Positions 12,718 to 24,078 of a stretch of 64,000 nt of DNA are shown here, one piece after another. A program made the position numbers and the translations under genes. Within the stretch, counting starts at the first letter, position 1; each line of letters begins with the position of its first letter. The notes under the pieces were generated by a model. It was not told the origin of the DNA. It did no database searches and worked only from the letters and a program-made list of their open reading frames with translations. The stretch is from Pelobates cultripes (Eukaryota > Chordata > Amphibia > Anura > Pelobatidae). Where the stretch lies: NCBI GenBank assembly GCA_933207985.1, contig OW240914.1:136848780-136912779 (forward strand). Direction: 5' to 3'.

Positions 12718-13203
12718 ACTCGTAAAAATTTGTAAACCGAAACGCGGTTTCCCATAGGAATGCATTGAAAACCAATTAATCCGTTCTGGAGGTCAGAAAA
12801 AAGTCAAAATGAGCTGGCATGGAAACCAACCTACAATGCAGAACACAAAGTAAAAGGCATACAATTGACTAAGCTCAACTGCCTACCTTTCCACAGCTAG
12901 AGAAATGCACCAAAAAGTCCCAAAACAACTGCAAACAATTTCCATAATGGCTCCAAAACTCGATGCAAAAGCCACTTAACACCTCCACCCTCGATGCCAC
13001 ATGCTAACCACAGGCTCCAGCATGCAGGGGGTGGTGCTATAAACCTCCCAGGTGCAATGCATCCTGGGGAAATTTGCTTTGTATTGCGCAAAAAAGTTTG
13101 TAAACCGAGGCATTATTTTCAATGGATTTTCATTTGTAAACCGAAAATTATGTTAACCGAAAATTATGTTAACTGAGGCGTTTGTAAACCGAGGTCTCGC
13201 TGT
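12718..13203. mobile_element. Degenerate DNA transposon with GTAAACCGAGG repeats (pogo/Tigger-like?)
   Basis: Repeated motif TTGTAAACCGAGG/AAA occurs at the left edge (about 12730) and five times at the right edge, ending GAGGTCTCGCTGTA. CTCGGTTTAC-type ends with a TA boundary recall Tc1/mariner-pogo non-autonomous elements. No transposase is present and the assignment is tentative. Confidence 0.4.
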
Positions 13204-14300
13204 ATTTGAAAATTCTGCAGATGGTTGAACCTTCACCCTGGCTTGGTTCCAGGAGACTTGAGTTGCAGTATACTCTCTTAGTAACCACATGCTCACTGAG
13301 TTGCAACATTGTCACTTATTGCTGTCTATCTAGATTGCAACAGCCTGTGGTTACTTAATTGCAACATTATTTAGTTTTGTAAATTAGTGATTTGGATTCA
13401 ACTCATGTAGGACCTTTATTCCTATAGACAGCGGTAGTACTCTATACTATTGAGATGCGCTTCTATGGGGACCTATCGGTCTCAACCAGAGCAGTTGGTC
13501 TAGCAGCCTTTTTTTCTTTTCACTTTTTAGACCCATTAAGGGGTCTTTCACTGACACACTATTTTGTGAGTTTTTTCCTCTCCCCCCCCTTTTTGATGAT
13601 TAATAAAATGTGATTATTTTTATGTGCAAGTCTCTATAAAGTTTAACACATATGAGGTAGTACTGGGGAGGGGGCAGTTTTACTCCTCTCCAGTTTTTAG
13701 TTTTTCTTTCCAGTTGCTTGAATATCTGCCCCTGTCCAGATTGTTAGAAAGCATGCACGCTGAAGTAAATCACACAGACACAAGTTTCAGGTTAATGAAA
13801 GCTTCGGAAAGTTTAATCAGGGGTGCGGCAATCCCCTTATAAAGGCAGAAATACATCATATGCAGAAAGCAAGATAGCAGAGAGAATACATCTTTAATTG
13901 GTCGTGACCTTGTTATGGGATATAAATTGCCCTCCTGGTCATCACAGGAGGGTGGATTTGGTTTAAGATAGATTTATGGCTCCTGGCTTTGGAGGGAGGT
14001 AGAGCCTTTGGACGTTATGGTTAATATGTTGGTTTGGTTTAAAGTTATGGTTTATTATGATTTGTATGGTTATTGTTTAATTGGAATTATGAAATCCGTA
14101 ATAAAGGTTCACGGCCATTCTCCAAGGTGTATTATAAAGTTATTAAATAAAATATTTTGATGAAAAAAGTTTGCTTGTGTTTCTTTATTTATGTATCACT
14201 AGGATTGCAACATTCAAACCTCAGGATTGTGAATGTTATTGTCAGGGTGTGTGTGTCAGTGTGTGTGTGTGTAGTGAGTGGCATATGCAGTGGATCAATG
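13204..14300. other. Gene-free stretch, possible retroelement tail
   Basis: AT-rich DNA with AATAAAATGTG near 13603 and AATAAAATATTTTG near 14150. The first resembles the poly(A)-proximal tail of a retroelement. No open frame with a domain was found. Confidence 0.35.
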
Positions 14301-14752
14301 CACACATCCAGGGCTGGCGCGTCCATAAGGCCTTAGGGTGCACCGTCCAGGGGGCACAAATGTCCGGGTAGCCAGCAGGAGGGAAGGGCACAACACCCTC
14401 TCCTGCCGGTCACTTTTTGTAGCATGGCCGAGCGCCAACCTGCAGTGCCGCGGACTGTATGGAGGGGGCGGAGATATGAACACGTCATATCCCTGCTCCC
14501 TCTGTAGCACACAGCGCGGCTGGCGCCCAGCAGGGGCAGGGCTACCACCGGCCATCTTCTCATCAGCATGGGAGGAAGTCCTCCCAAAAAGACTAGAGCA
14601 GGAGAAGGCAGAGAGGAGGGGGCCTGGGCAGGAGCAGCTCCTCCAACTCCCATCTACCTCAGGCAGCACTCTGGATCCCAGGTAAGCCACCCTCCTGAAC
14701 CCGCAAAGTAGGAAACAGGAGAGTGGCTAGAAAAGTGTATATTTTGACCAGC

Positions 14753-15035
14753 GTGTGTGTGTCTGTCAGTGTGTTTGTATCTATGTCGGTCTGTGTGTGT
14801 GTGTGTCTGTATGTCTGTCAGTGTGTGTGTGTGTGTGTGTGTGTCTGTCTGCCAGTGTGTATCTGTATGTCTGTCAGTGTGTATCTGTAGGTCAGTGTGT
14901 GTTTCTGTATGTCTGTCAGTGTTTGTGTGTATCTGTCTATCTGAATGTGTATCAGCTTGTGTATATTTGTATCTGTGTATCTGCATGTGTGTCAGTGTGT
15001 GTATCTTCGTGTATGTGTGTGGCAGTGTATATGTA
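14753..15035. repeat. GT/TGTCTG-rich microsatellite
   Basis: Interrupted GT tract with TGTATGTCTGTCAGTGTG units. Cys/Val-rich plus frames across it are artefacts. Confidence 0.9.
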
Positions 15036-15360
15036 TATGTGCATACATCTCAGCATTCAAACGCCAACATTACACACAAATAAACACCTGCATTCAAACG
15101 TCAACACTACATACACACACCCCTGCATTCAAAATGTCAACACTACATACAAACACACCTCTGTATCAGACACCAAAATTATATATAAACACACCCCTGC
15201 ATTCAAAAACCAACACTACACATAAATGCATGCTTGCATTCAGACGCAAACAGTACTTGCAAACACACCCCTACATTCACACAAATATACTCCATACAAA
15301 CACATGCTTACAGTCAAACACACAAATACTGCTCCATGCGGCACCATGCTAAATACATTC
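15030..15360 (+). repeat. 36-39 bp minisatellite, plus-oriented
   Basis: Seven to eight units containing CATTCAAACGTCAACACTAC and a CACACCCCTG spacer. It is the inverted counterpart of the array at 4540-4790, with the same flanks. Confidence 0.8.
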
Positions 15361-15456
15361 CTGCAAGCATGGGGAATCTGTAGAGCCCCAGCTTTCAAAG
15401 CATTGTTGAAGTTGCACAACAGATGGGATCTATCTTTTAGCCACCCTGTGTACATA

Positions 15457-16399
15457 CATAGGCGTGCGCAGCCTACTGCATTAGGGTGTGCACCCTAAAG
15501 CAATAGGCGTGCGCAGCCTATTGCATTAGGGTGTGCACCCTAAAGCACAAACACACATATACACATACACACATTTATACACTGCTGTGTGTGTGTGTGT
15601 GTGCGCTGTGTGAGGGTGGTTTGAGGGTGTTGTGTGTGTAAGGGTGCTGTGTGTGTGTGTGTGTGTGTGTGAGGGTGCTGTTAGTGTGATGTGTGTGTGC
15701 TATGTGTGTGTGAGGGTGCTTGTATGTGTGTTTGTTAGGGTCCTGTTAGTGTGCTGTTGTGTGAGGGTGCTGTTTCTGTGCTGTGTGTGAGAGGGTGCTG
15801 TATGTGTGTGATGTATGTGTGCGCTGTATGTGTGTGGGGGTGCTGTAGGTGTGTGAAGGTGCTGTATGTGTGAAGGTGCTGTATGTGTGCTGTATGTGTG
15901 TGCGCGCTGTATGTGTGTGCGTGTGCTGTGTGTGAGGGTGCTGTATGTGTGTGTGCTGTATGTGAGTGCGGATGCTGTGTGGGTGCTGTATGTGTGTGTG
16001 GGTGCTGTATGTGTGTGGGTGATTGTGGGGGGGTGGAGGTGGGGGTACATTACTTAATATCCCCCCTCCCTTCTTACCTTATGTAGGAAGGAGGATCCTT
16101 GTTCCTACTGCTTTCCCTGGTGGTCCATTGGAGAGTGAACTCTAGCCCCTGTGGGGCTAGAGTTTACTCTTGCGAGATCTGAGCGCTGCTGGTTGAGCTC
16201 CCCAGGTCCTCTCCTGCCTCCCTCCATGCTGCAGTGGGGAGGGAGGGTGAGAGCAGAGCCGGCGCTCGGATAGCGCCTGCTCTGCGCGAGCCGACAGGGG
16301 TGATCCTGAGATCTCCCCTCCCGGTCTCAATACATAGACGTGCAGCGGGGATTAGGGTGTGCCCAGGCACACTCGGCACACCCCGTGCGCACGCCTATG
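15457..16399. mobile_element. Nested hAT-like element, 0.94 kb
   Basis: Starts CATAGGCGTGCGCAG and ends GTGCGCACGCCTATG, good inverted termini. It is flanked by 7/8-matching duplications TGTACATA (15449-15456) and TGTACACA (16400-16407). It begins with a 45-bp tandem duplication (15458 and 15503) and contains a long GTGCTGTATGTGTGTG array. Confidence 0.65.
15560..16030. repeat. GTGCTGTATGTGTGTG minisatellite
   Basis: Roughly 30 degenerate units of 12-20 bp built from GT dinucleotides with GGTGCTG spacers. It lies inside the nested hAT-like element. Confidence 0.85.
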
Positions 16400-16490
16400 T
16401 GTACACACACAGACATACAGTCTGTATGTCTCTGTATGACTGTGTGTCTATATTCAAAAGGAATAAACTCAGGCAACACTCCAGTAGTAA

Positions 16491-16635
16491 GGATGGTATA
16501 TTTATTGATAGGTGAACCACCCCATAGAGTGCAACGTTTCGGCTCAGCAGAGCCTTGTTGCATGATTAAAGCTCTGCTGAGTCGAAACGTCACACTTTCT
16601 ATGGGGTGGTTCACCCATCAGTAAATATACCATCC
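16491..16635. repeat. Inverted repeat with two GAAACG hairpin cores
   Basis: The left arm starts GGATGGTATATTTATTGAT and the right arm ends with its near complement. Each arm holds a core of the type GGCTC-TGCT-GAGCC followed by GAAACG (minus strand of the left arm, plus strand of the right arm with GAGTC). This matches the dispersed hairpin family noted at 37.0 kb. Confidence 0.7.
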
Positions 16636-16689
16636 TGACACGTTGTATCCACCACTGTGGATGGCCGGAGTATTTACACGGTATCAGTG

Positions 16690-17070
16690 TGCAGGGTTAT
16701 TTGTTTGTCTGTGTATGTATGTCTCTGTATGCCTTGTCTGTATGTCTCTGTATCATGTTTGCATATGTATGTCTCTGTATCACTGTGTATGTATGTCTCT
16801 TTATGCCTATCTCTGTGTTTCTTTAGGTCTGTGTCTGTATTTCTCTGTGTGCCTGTGTCTGTAGGAATGTATGTCTGTGTTTGTATGACAGTGTACCTGT
16901 ATGTGTAGATGGTATGACTGTTTGATTGTGTGCCTGTGTGTCTGTATATCTTTGTGACTGTTTGATTGTGTGCCTGTGTGTCTGTATATATTTGTGACTG
17001 TGTGTCTGAATACCTATGTCTGTATGCTTGCATGGTTGTGTGTCTGTATGTTTGTGTATTTGTGCATATA
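16690..17070. repeat. TGTATGTCTCTGTATC minisatellite
   Basis: Degenerate 15-20 bp units built on TGTATGTCTCTG, then a 55-bp duplicated block containing GACTGTTTGATTGTGTGCC. It explains the long frames on both strands. Confidence 0.85.
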
Positions 17071-18104
17071 TGTATTTTTGCATGTATCTATGTCTATATG
17101 GGAGAAAAAGAGAGATAGATAGGGGCTGTAGGGGGAGAAAGAGACAGAAAGGGGCTGGTGGTGACGTAAGAAATACATAAGAGGGGTTGTAGGAGACACA
17201 CTGAAGGGTCCACAAAGGGGCCAAAGGGGTAAGACATTCAAGAGTAGATATGAAACACTAATGGGGGTAAGAAATTTAAAAGTGGGACTACAAGACACAG
17301 AGGTGAAGATGCATTTTTTGGGGGGAGAGAGGTGAGGGGGCGTCAAAATGCATCTTTGCCTGTGTAGTCAAAAATCCTTGCACCGGCCCTGCACACATCT
17401 GCTGCTTTTACAGAAGAACTATATTACAATTACAAAGGGGTTTTGAACAAGAACTTACCTGCAAGCACCAGCACTTAAATTCTGAGAATTCTCATTGTCC
17501 TGTGCTAAGTAGCTTGAAGGATACCTGTAGTCCTTTTTGAAAGAACATAAATGTTCATCTATAAATGGTACTAGCAGTTTGCTTGCAAATGTATAGATTG
17601 GGAGAAAAACTTATATAAATGTAGGGTTTTCTCCTAGATCTCAGTCAATGCCTCAGTGGACACTTATTGCCGAGGCATTGACTGACAAGGGACAGCAGAA
17701 AAGACCTCCAACAGGAGGTCCTTCTACTCTCCCATGCAGTTGCTGTGGAAACTCTCCAGCCAGCGCTTTGAGTGGCAGCTAGGGAGTATAGGAACAGAGT
17801 TCCATAACAATTCTCTATTCCAACGCCAGCAAGCTGGCAATGACCACAGAATGCCAGTGTCACTGGGAAGGTTTTCACAAAGAAGGGCAAATCAGAGAAG
17901 ATCGGAGACCGAGAGGATTATGGCCCAGAGGTGGGCGTTACATGAAGAGTCATACCAACGAAGCTAGAAGATGTCAACACCTCAACGGAGGAGGGATGAG
18001 TATATCTCTATATTTTACATGGAATACATCATGTATCTTTCTTATATATGATGTATTTGATGTATATGGCTGCAACTTAAAGTAATTTTATTTTTCTTAT
18101 ACAG

Positions 18105-18270
18105 GTTCACTTTAAAGAAACACTTAAAGCACTTCAGCCTTCAGCTTCTTTGTAATTCTATTTTTTTTAAATGCAGATTTCAATGGAAATCAACACTTTT
18201 ATAAATGGTCCCGGTTATACCTCCCTGGCTGTCAATCATACAGCTGGAGTTATTTCATATTCCTGGAAGG
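18105..18270. mobile_element. T2-like MITE fragment
   Basis: TTTAAAGAAACACTTAAAGC followed by ACTTCAGCC and a hairpin. It resembles the T2-like sequence at about 7943-8100, including the AATGGAAAT/ATAGAAATTGACAC segment. Ends are unclear. Confidence 0.4.
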
Positions 18271-18333
18271 GGTCCTGGCAGCTTTCGACATCAGAATGGG
18301 AGGTTTTGAATTATGAGAGATAATGGATAAGAG

Positions 18334-18957
18334 CAGTGGCGTATCCTGGTTTTGTGCTGCCCTAGGCAGGACAAAACTCAGGCGCCCCCCCCCCCAGCGC
18401 GCCACCCCCACCCAACCCTTCCCTCCTGTCCCGCAGTCTAAATACACACACACATTCACTGACAGAAACACTCAGTAACAGACTCACTCACTAACAGACA
18501 AACACACACACATTAACACTCACATTTTAATTTTTTTTAATTTAACCCCCCCAGCCTCCTTACCTTTAGGAATGCTGGGGGGGGGGGGGGTTCTCCCTCT
18601 CCCTGGGGCTGCTGGGCTGGCAGCGCTGGTGAGGGAGCACTTTCCCCTGAGCTGTCTGCTCAGCTCCCTCGCGCGCCGCCCGCAGAGTGATGCAGGGAGC
18701 CAGAATATGACGTCATATTCCGGCTCCCGGCATTACTCTGCGGCGTGCGAGGGAGCTGAGCAGACAGCTCGGGGGAAGTGCTCCCTCGCCAGTGCCACCC
18801 GCCCAGCAGCCAGCCCATCAGCCCGACTGGCATGTCAGTTAGCCACAAGGCTAACAAGGCATTAGCCTGGGCATTTGGGGGCGACTTTTTTCACCGCCCC
18901 CTGGAAAATGTCGCTCAAGGCAAATACCTTGTTTGCCTCGCGGTTAAAACGTCCCTG
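18334..18957. mobile_element. Non-autonomous hAT-type element with internal long palindrome
   Basis: Starts CAGTGGCGTATCC and ends AACGTCCCTG, flanked by 8-bp GATAAGAG (18326-18333) and GATAAGGG (18958-18965), seven of eight bases matching. An internal imperfect inverted repeat of about 105-bp arms (18605-18818) is centred on GAATATGACGTCATATTC at 18703-18720. Confidence 0.75.
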
Positions 18958-19536
18958 GATAAGGGTGTGTGTGACCTGGGGTGCAGTAAAGATTTTTCAC
19001 ACATGGCACCTAAAGGCCTAAGGCCTGTGTTCTATCAAATTTCCCTACCCGTGAAAATCCCCCAGTTAGTGGACTCTAGGAGAGGGGGGTCTCATGGACT
19101 GGGTTACCTCAAGTGCCCACTATACCTGGAAGCACATGGGGGGGGCTTTACCCGCAGCCGGTGTTAATGTATATGTTGGCACCCACGGGTGCCTGATGTT
19201 GATGCACTAGGCAGGGCCCCACAGAGGCTTCATACTACACCTTATATGTGACACACTCAGGCAGGGATAGCTCCCACCTAAAGCAGGAAGTTATTTTTAC
19301 TTACTTAATTTTATTTCCTTAATTAACTACTTGTGTTATTTTTTTTTAAACTTATATAACCTGGCCGCACGTACTTGGACCAAGATCCCTGGGGTTCACA
19401 AGAGGACCTAACCAGGGATCTTCACGTAGGGCCCTATCCCACAGGCCCCTCACAAAATTATAAAGTATCCCATTCACTATATGGCTGAACAAAAATGATG
19501 TCCAAATTCCTATTCCTTATGTTACTTGCCCTTGCA

Positions 19537-19563
19537 AATGATGTGGAGTCTAACCCTGGTCCC
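19537..19563 (+). other. 2A-like ribosome-skipping motif at the LINE ORF N-terminus
   Basis: NDVESNPGP occupies residues 15-23 from the ATG at 19495 and fits the 2A consensus D(V/I)ExNPGP exactly. It follows a hydrophobic leader with SKFLFLMLLALA. 2A-like sequences are known near the N-terminus of some CR1/L2-group LINE ORFs. Whether this copy ever skipped is inference. Confidence 0.8.
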
Positions 19564-20965
19564 CGAGCTAATTCTAGTCCTAATCTCCCCACTAAAAAAG
19601 GCCTCTCTTTTGTGCACTGCAACATCCGTAGTTTGCTCCCTAAACTGGATGCACTGCAAGCCTGGTGCTCCCATTAGAAAAAAACAAAAATCATTGTGCT
19701 CTCGGAATCATGGTTAACGACTAAAATACCAGAATCCACCATTGCAATACAGGGGTATTCATGTTTTAGAAATGACAGAGCAAAGAAAGGAGGAGGCATT
19801 GTTATTTATGATGAAAAGTCCATAAAATTTACTCCTTTAAAAAAACTATAACTCCCCTTCTGCCTTTGATTTCCTTTCTGGCACAATTGAGATCCCGTGC
19901 AGTAAAACTATCATTGTTGCTGGAATCTACCACCCACCTAGCTCCCAGGTGCACTCCATTTCTGACATAGCCCAACTACTAAGTGAAACTGTAACGCAAA
20001 ACCAAAAAAGTGAACTGTTGGTTTTTGGAGATTTTAATATTGATTGGCTAAATCCTAAAAATAATAAATCATGTATGCTGTTTAAGACTTTGCAGCTAAC
20101 ACAATTAATTTCCTCCCCAATTCGCATTAATATTAAAAGCCAGAACCATACCTTGTTCGATTGGTTTCTATCCAGTTGTCCTGACAGAAGCCAGGAGGCA
20201 GGCATTCTCCCTAACAGTTTCAGACCGCTGTCTAGTGTACTGCATACGCAAAATAAAGGCTACTAAATCCTCTCCCAAGATTATAATCACCAGGTTTTAA
20301 AAAAATTTTAATCTTGAATCCTTTTTAAATGATCTCAAGAACATACCATGGCACAGATTAGGTCTAATACCAGATCTAGACTCTGCAATTGCATTTTTCA
20401 GTCCAAGCTCTTGCTTGTTTGGAATTTGCATGCCCCTCTGCGTGAAGTGCAACTAAAAGGGACACACCTGCCCTGGGTTACAGTTGACCTCATTCGAATG
20501 TACCAGTTTAGAGATTCACTGTGGTCAAAGTTCAAGTGTACTGGCTCCATTAACGATTACTGTACTTACAGACAATGGTGAAATGTATGCACAAAACAAA
20601 CAAAAATGGCAAAGGCCCAATATTTCAGTGAAAATTTGAACAACAATCTATCAAATCCAAGAAACTTCTGGAACATCGTAAATAGCATACAAACCCCCAC
20701 AATCCACTCCCAACCCTCCACTGTCAAAATGGACAACAAAACACTGCAACACCCCCTAGATGTAGCAAATGCCATTAATAATTATTATGTTGGATGTGCT
20801 ACCACCCTGGTTGCTAAGATAACAAATGACACTCATTTTCAGACCGCAAATAAAGATCAGTCCCTGCCAAATCTTCAAAATCCTCATATAGAGACATTCA
20901 ATTTTAGACCTGTGCCTGTTAGTGTTGTTAATAAACATTTTAATAATTTTAAAATGAAAAACACG

Positions 20966-21340
20966 TGTGGTATTCTGGAACGGCTGGAAAGGCTGTGAAT
21001 GTGGTTTTCAGGAGCACATAGCCCTCATTGCCCTGATGAGATTATCCATACCAAATCACCTTCCCAGATAGTTTACTCAGTCACAACTCACATGAAAGAA
21101 GATCTGGCGGTGTTTATTCGTCCTATGATCTGTAGAATGTGCAGTTACAACAGGTAAAAGAACAATTCTTCCATACAGGTTAGGAGAGATACAAGTCACA
21201 TATGAATGTCCAGCATAGAAAACACTAGAACAGGAAAGGGGGAGGGGAGTACCTGAAGCAGCATGCAAACTATGGAGTGGCCCAAGAGACAAACGTAAGA
21301 TGAACATTAAAGAAACAGTACATTATAATAAAACAATATC
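20966..21340. mobile_element. Unclassified 0.37-kb insertion inside the LINE
   Basis: LINE coding similarity stops after ...NFKMKNTCG and resumes at CGPEQIPVML near 21356. The intervening DNA has no LINE similarity. ACACGTGTGG on the left and ACATGTGG on the right may be a decayed target duplication. Confidence 0.5.
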
Positions 21341-23029
21341 ATGTAACATGACATGTGGACCAGAGCAAATCCCAGTAATGTTGCTGAAGCTCAGTGCGCC
21401 AGCAATTGCTAAACCTGTCACTACCCTTATCAATGAATCCCTGGTGTCAGGATACATACCCAAACTTTGGAAGACTGCAAAAGTTGTATCCATAACAGTG
21501 GTGACAATACTTTGGTATCTAACTATCGCCCGATATCGTTGCTCCTTGTATTGTCAAAAATTTGGGAAAAATGCGTCCACACGCAACTATGTGAATATTA
21601 TCCACGATCAAATTATCTGACCCCTGATCAATCAGGCTTTCGTCCAAATCACTCAACTTCAACTGCCCTCTTAAAAGTTTGCAATGACATCCAAATTGGC
21701 ATGGAACAAGGAGACTTAACTGAAGCCATTTTCCTTGATTTTGCAAAGGCCTTAGACACAGCATTCTTTTGCAAAAACTTGAAAAATCAAGCATTGGTTA
21801 TCGTCCGCTAACCTGGTTTCGATTGTATTTTTCAGACCGACTGCAATATGTGGCCATTTCTGATATCACTTCCCTCCCTCTTCCAGTCATGTGTGGTTTT
21901 CCCCAAGGCTCCATACTCGGCCCAATGCTATTCACATTATTTATAAATGATCTGTCTAACGTCTGCAAGTCCTCAACTGTACACATGTATGCAGACCACA
22001 CTGTAATCTTCGCTAGTAAACCCATGCTACCGCAGCTTGAGGCTGTGCTCCAAAACCAATTCACAGAGGTAGAAAAGTGGATAGCGGATAACAAACTCTT
22101 CCTAAACACTGACAAAACCGTTACAATAATCTTTGGAACTGTACCTAAATTACGTAAACTACAAAATCAACAATTGTGTATCAGAACAAATTCATATAGC
22201 ACACTGACAGCAGTCAGCTCTTTTAAATATCTAGGTATGCTGCCAGACCCCAATCTATCCTTTGGCCTCCACATTGAAAAATCTTCAAAACTTTACTCCA
22301 AACTAAATGCTCTGTACATAAACAAATCCTGCCTAAGCCCTTAAGTAAGGAAACAGATAGTGCGGCAAATGCTAATGCCGGGCATTAATTGTGGGGATGT
22401 AGTGTTTGCACCGGCACCGCAAACCCACCTTAATAAACTTAATATGTTATATAATTAGTTCTGCTGCTTTGTACTAGAATGTAATTACTTTACCCACCAC
22501 TGTGACATGTTAAAAGAGCTAAATTGGCTGTCGCTGGAATCCCGACGCACTCTTCATCTTTCCAACCTTGTGCATAAGAACATTTCTGGGAAGCTCTCAC
22601 CCTACCTGAGTAGAATGCTCTCCTCGGCTGTTCCCACCTCATATAACCTCCGATCCAGTACCAGCATGATATTTTTAAAAGATCTATGGCAATATACCTC
22701 AGCACAGAATGCACCTGTCATGGTTGAATATATTTATTACCTGTTATGTATTAAATTTATATATGTGTGTATGTGTATATATATTTATAGTTTGTATATT
22801 GTATTTTTTTAATATTGTATCCTATTGTAACAATGCAATGTTTTGTGGACCCAGGACATACTTGAAAATGAGAGAAATCTCAATGTATCCATCCTAGTAA
22901 ATAATTTTATAAATAAATAAATATTGCGCACCAATTTATGGGTTGCCTCTCCTTTTAGATCACAGGTCATGATCTACCTTGTGCAAGTCTTCTGTCTGTG
23001 ATCTGATTGCATTGGGCAGCCAGGGAGAC

Positions 23030-23655
23030 CAGGGCCGATTAACATGGGGGCTGTTGGAGCTGCAGCTCCAGGCCCAGGCCCAGGCCCATGGAATAGGCCC
23101 ATTGATTTAAAAAAATTTAAAATAAAACAAAAACTATTTTTTTAACACTACTATTAGGGTTGTTTACCTGGCCGGTATTTATTTGAGGCTGCCTGGCCGT
23201 GCCGATATTGCAGTAATACCGGCAATAGAAATGCCGGTATTTACTCTGCTATACCAATACCATCATGCCAGGCTAGCCTTCCAATTCTTTGGGCAGACAC
23301 GCCTCCATTTTGGGCATGTCCGGCCCTTTCGGAAGTTCTGGTTACATGAGCCGCGTTAGTGGCCCACCTTTTTACACCACCCATTGACTTCCTGCTTCAC
23401 TGGACACTTCTGTTAGGGGGTATGGATTTACTTGAAAGATGAAAGCATGAATTAGAGAGAGATTAGCATATTTTAAGAGAATTTGAGTAATATTTGTAGC
23501 TGCATCCTATGAGTTTCCCTCCGGCAACATCTCCACCAGATACATAATGCTTGAGAGGTATGACTGTTTTAGTGTTTTTGGTCGATAAGATTTTGTAATT
23601 AGGCCCCTCATTATTGTCAGCACCAGGCCCACTGGGCTCTTGATCTGGCCAGATT
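23030..23655. mobile_element. Possible hAT-like element starting CAGGGCCGATTAAC
   Basis: The left end resembles the hAT ends seen elsewhere in the window and is followed by a tandem CCCAGG stretch. The right boundary near CACTGGGCTCTTGATCTGGCC is uncertain and no matching 8-bp duplication was found. Confidence 0.3.
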
Positions 23656-24078
23656 GTCGCCTTAAATCAGGGGAACACACGATGATGTCACCGGACCGAG
23701 GCTGACCTTCCTTTCCTGTGTGCAGAGCTCAATTTGATTGCTTTAAAATAATTATTTACTTCCTTATAAAATAAAAGAGAAGTTAACAGACAAGCAGGAA
23801 AGACTGAGAGTCTGACAGACATTTTTTTTAAAAGCTCCATCTACTTGGAACGTGAATACAGCAGCTAGAAATAGACTGAATCTTTTGCTCCTTGTAACTG
23901 GAAAAATCAAGATTCAGCTGCCCAGATCTCACTTTTAACCTGAAATACATATAGAAAATCACACTGCAAACTGAATCAAAATATCCCTGCAATCAGAGCA
24001 CAGTTTAAAGGGAAGCTATAGTCTAGGACAGGGGTAAGAAATCTTTTTTTACCTACCGCCCACTAATGCATCTTTCTT

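Larger units (their letters stand above)
14309..17391. mobile_element. Non-autonomous hAT-type element, 3.1 kb, with perfect TSD
   Basis: Starts CAGGGCTGGCGC and ends GCACCGGCCCTG, imperfect inverted termini. It is flanked by identical 8-bp duplications CACACATC at 14301-14308 and 17392-17399. Inside are GT microsatellites, a minisatellite (15.03-15.36 kb), a nested hAT-like element (15457-16399), a hairpin repeat (16491-16635) and a TGTATGTCTC array. The right-end motif AAAATCCTTGCACCGG also occurs near 6320, so the family is repeated in this window. Confidence 0.85.
19490..22925 (+). mobile_element. Degenerate CR1/L2-group LINE, endonuclease plus reverse transcriptase
   Basis: Translation in shifting frames shows an apurinic-type endonuclease region (FVHCNIRSLLPK near 19605, LLVFGDFNIDW near 20020) and a reverse transcriptase region at about 21345-22340 (SNYRPISLL near 21510, SGFRPNHSTSTALL, FPQGSILGPMLF near 21900). 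The catalytic box reads YADH instead of the usual F/YADD. Stops and frameshifts break the frame, for example after 19674, and an insertion of about 0.37 kb lies at roughly 20966-21340. The 3' end has an ATAAATAAATAAATA-type tail. It is a pseudogenised copy. Confidence 0.85.

Noticed and set aside
14755..15352. Cys/Val-rich frames of 108-156 codons
   Set aside because: Products of GT microsatellite and minisatellite DNA inside a hAT.
15459..16057. Regularly spaced repeats that might suggest a CRISPR-like array
   Set aside because: Repeats are degenerate GT-rich minisatellite units with no unique spacers, in a vertebrate genome.
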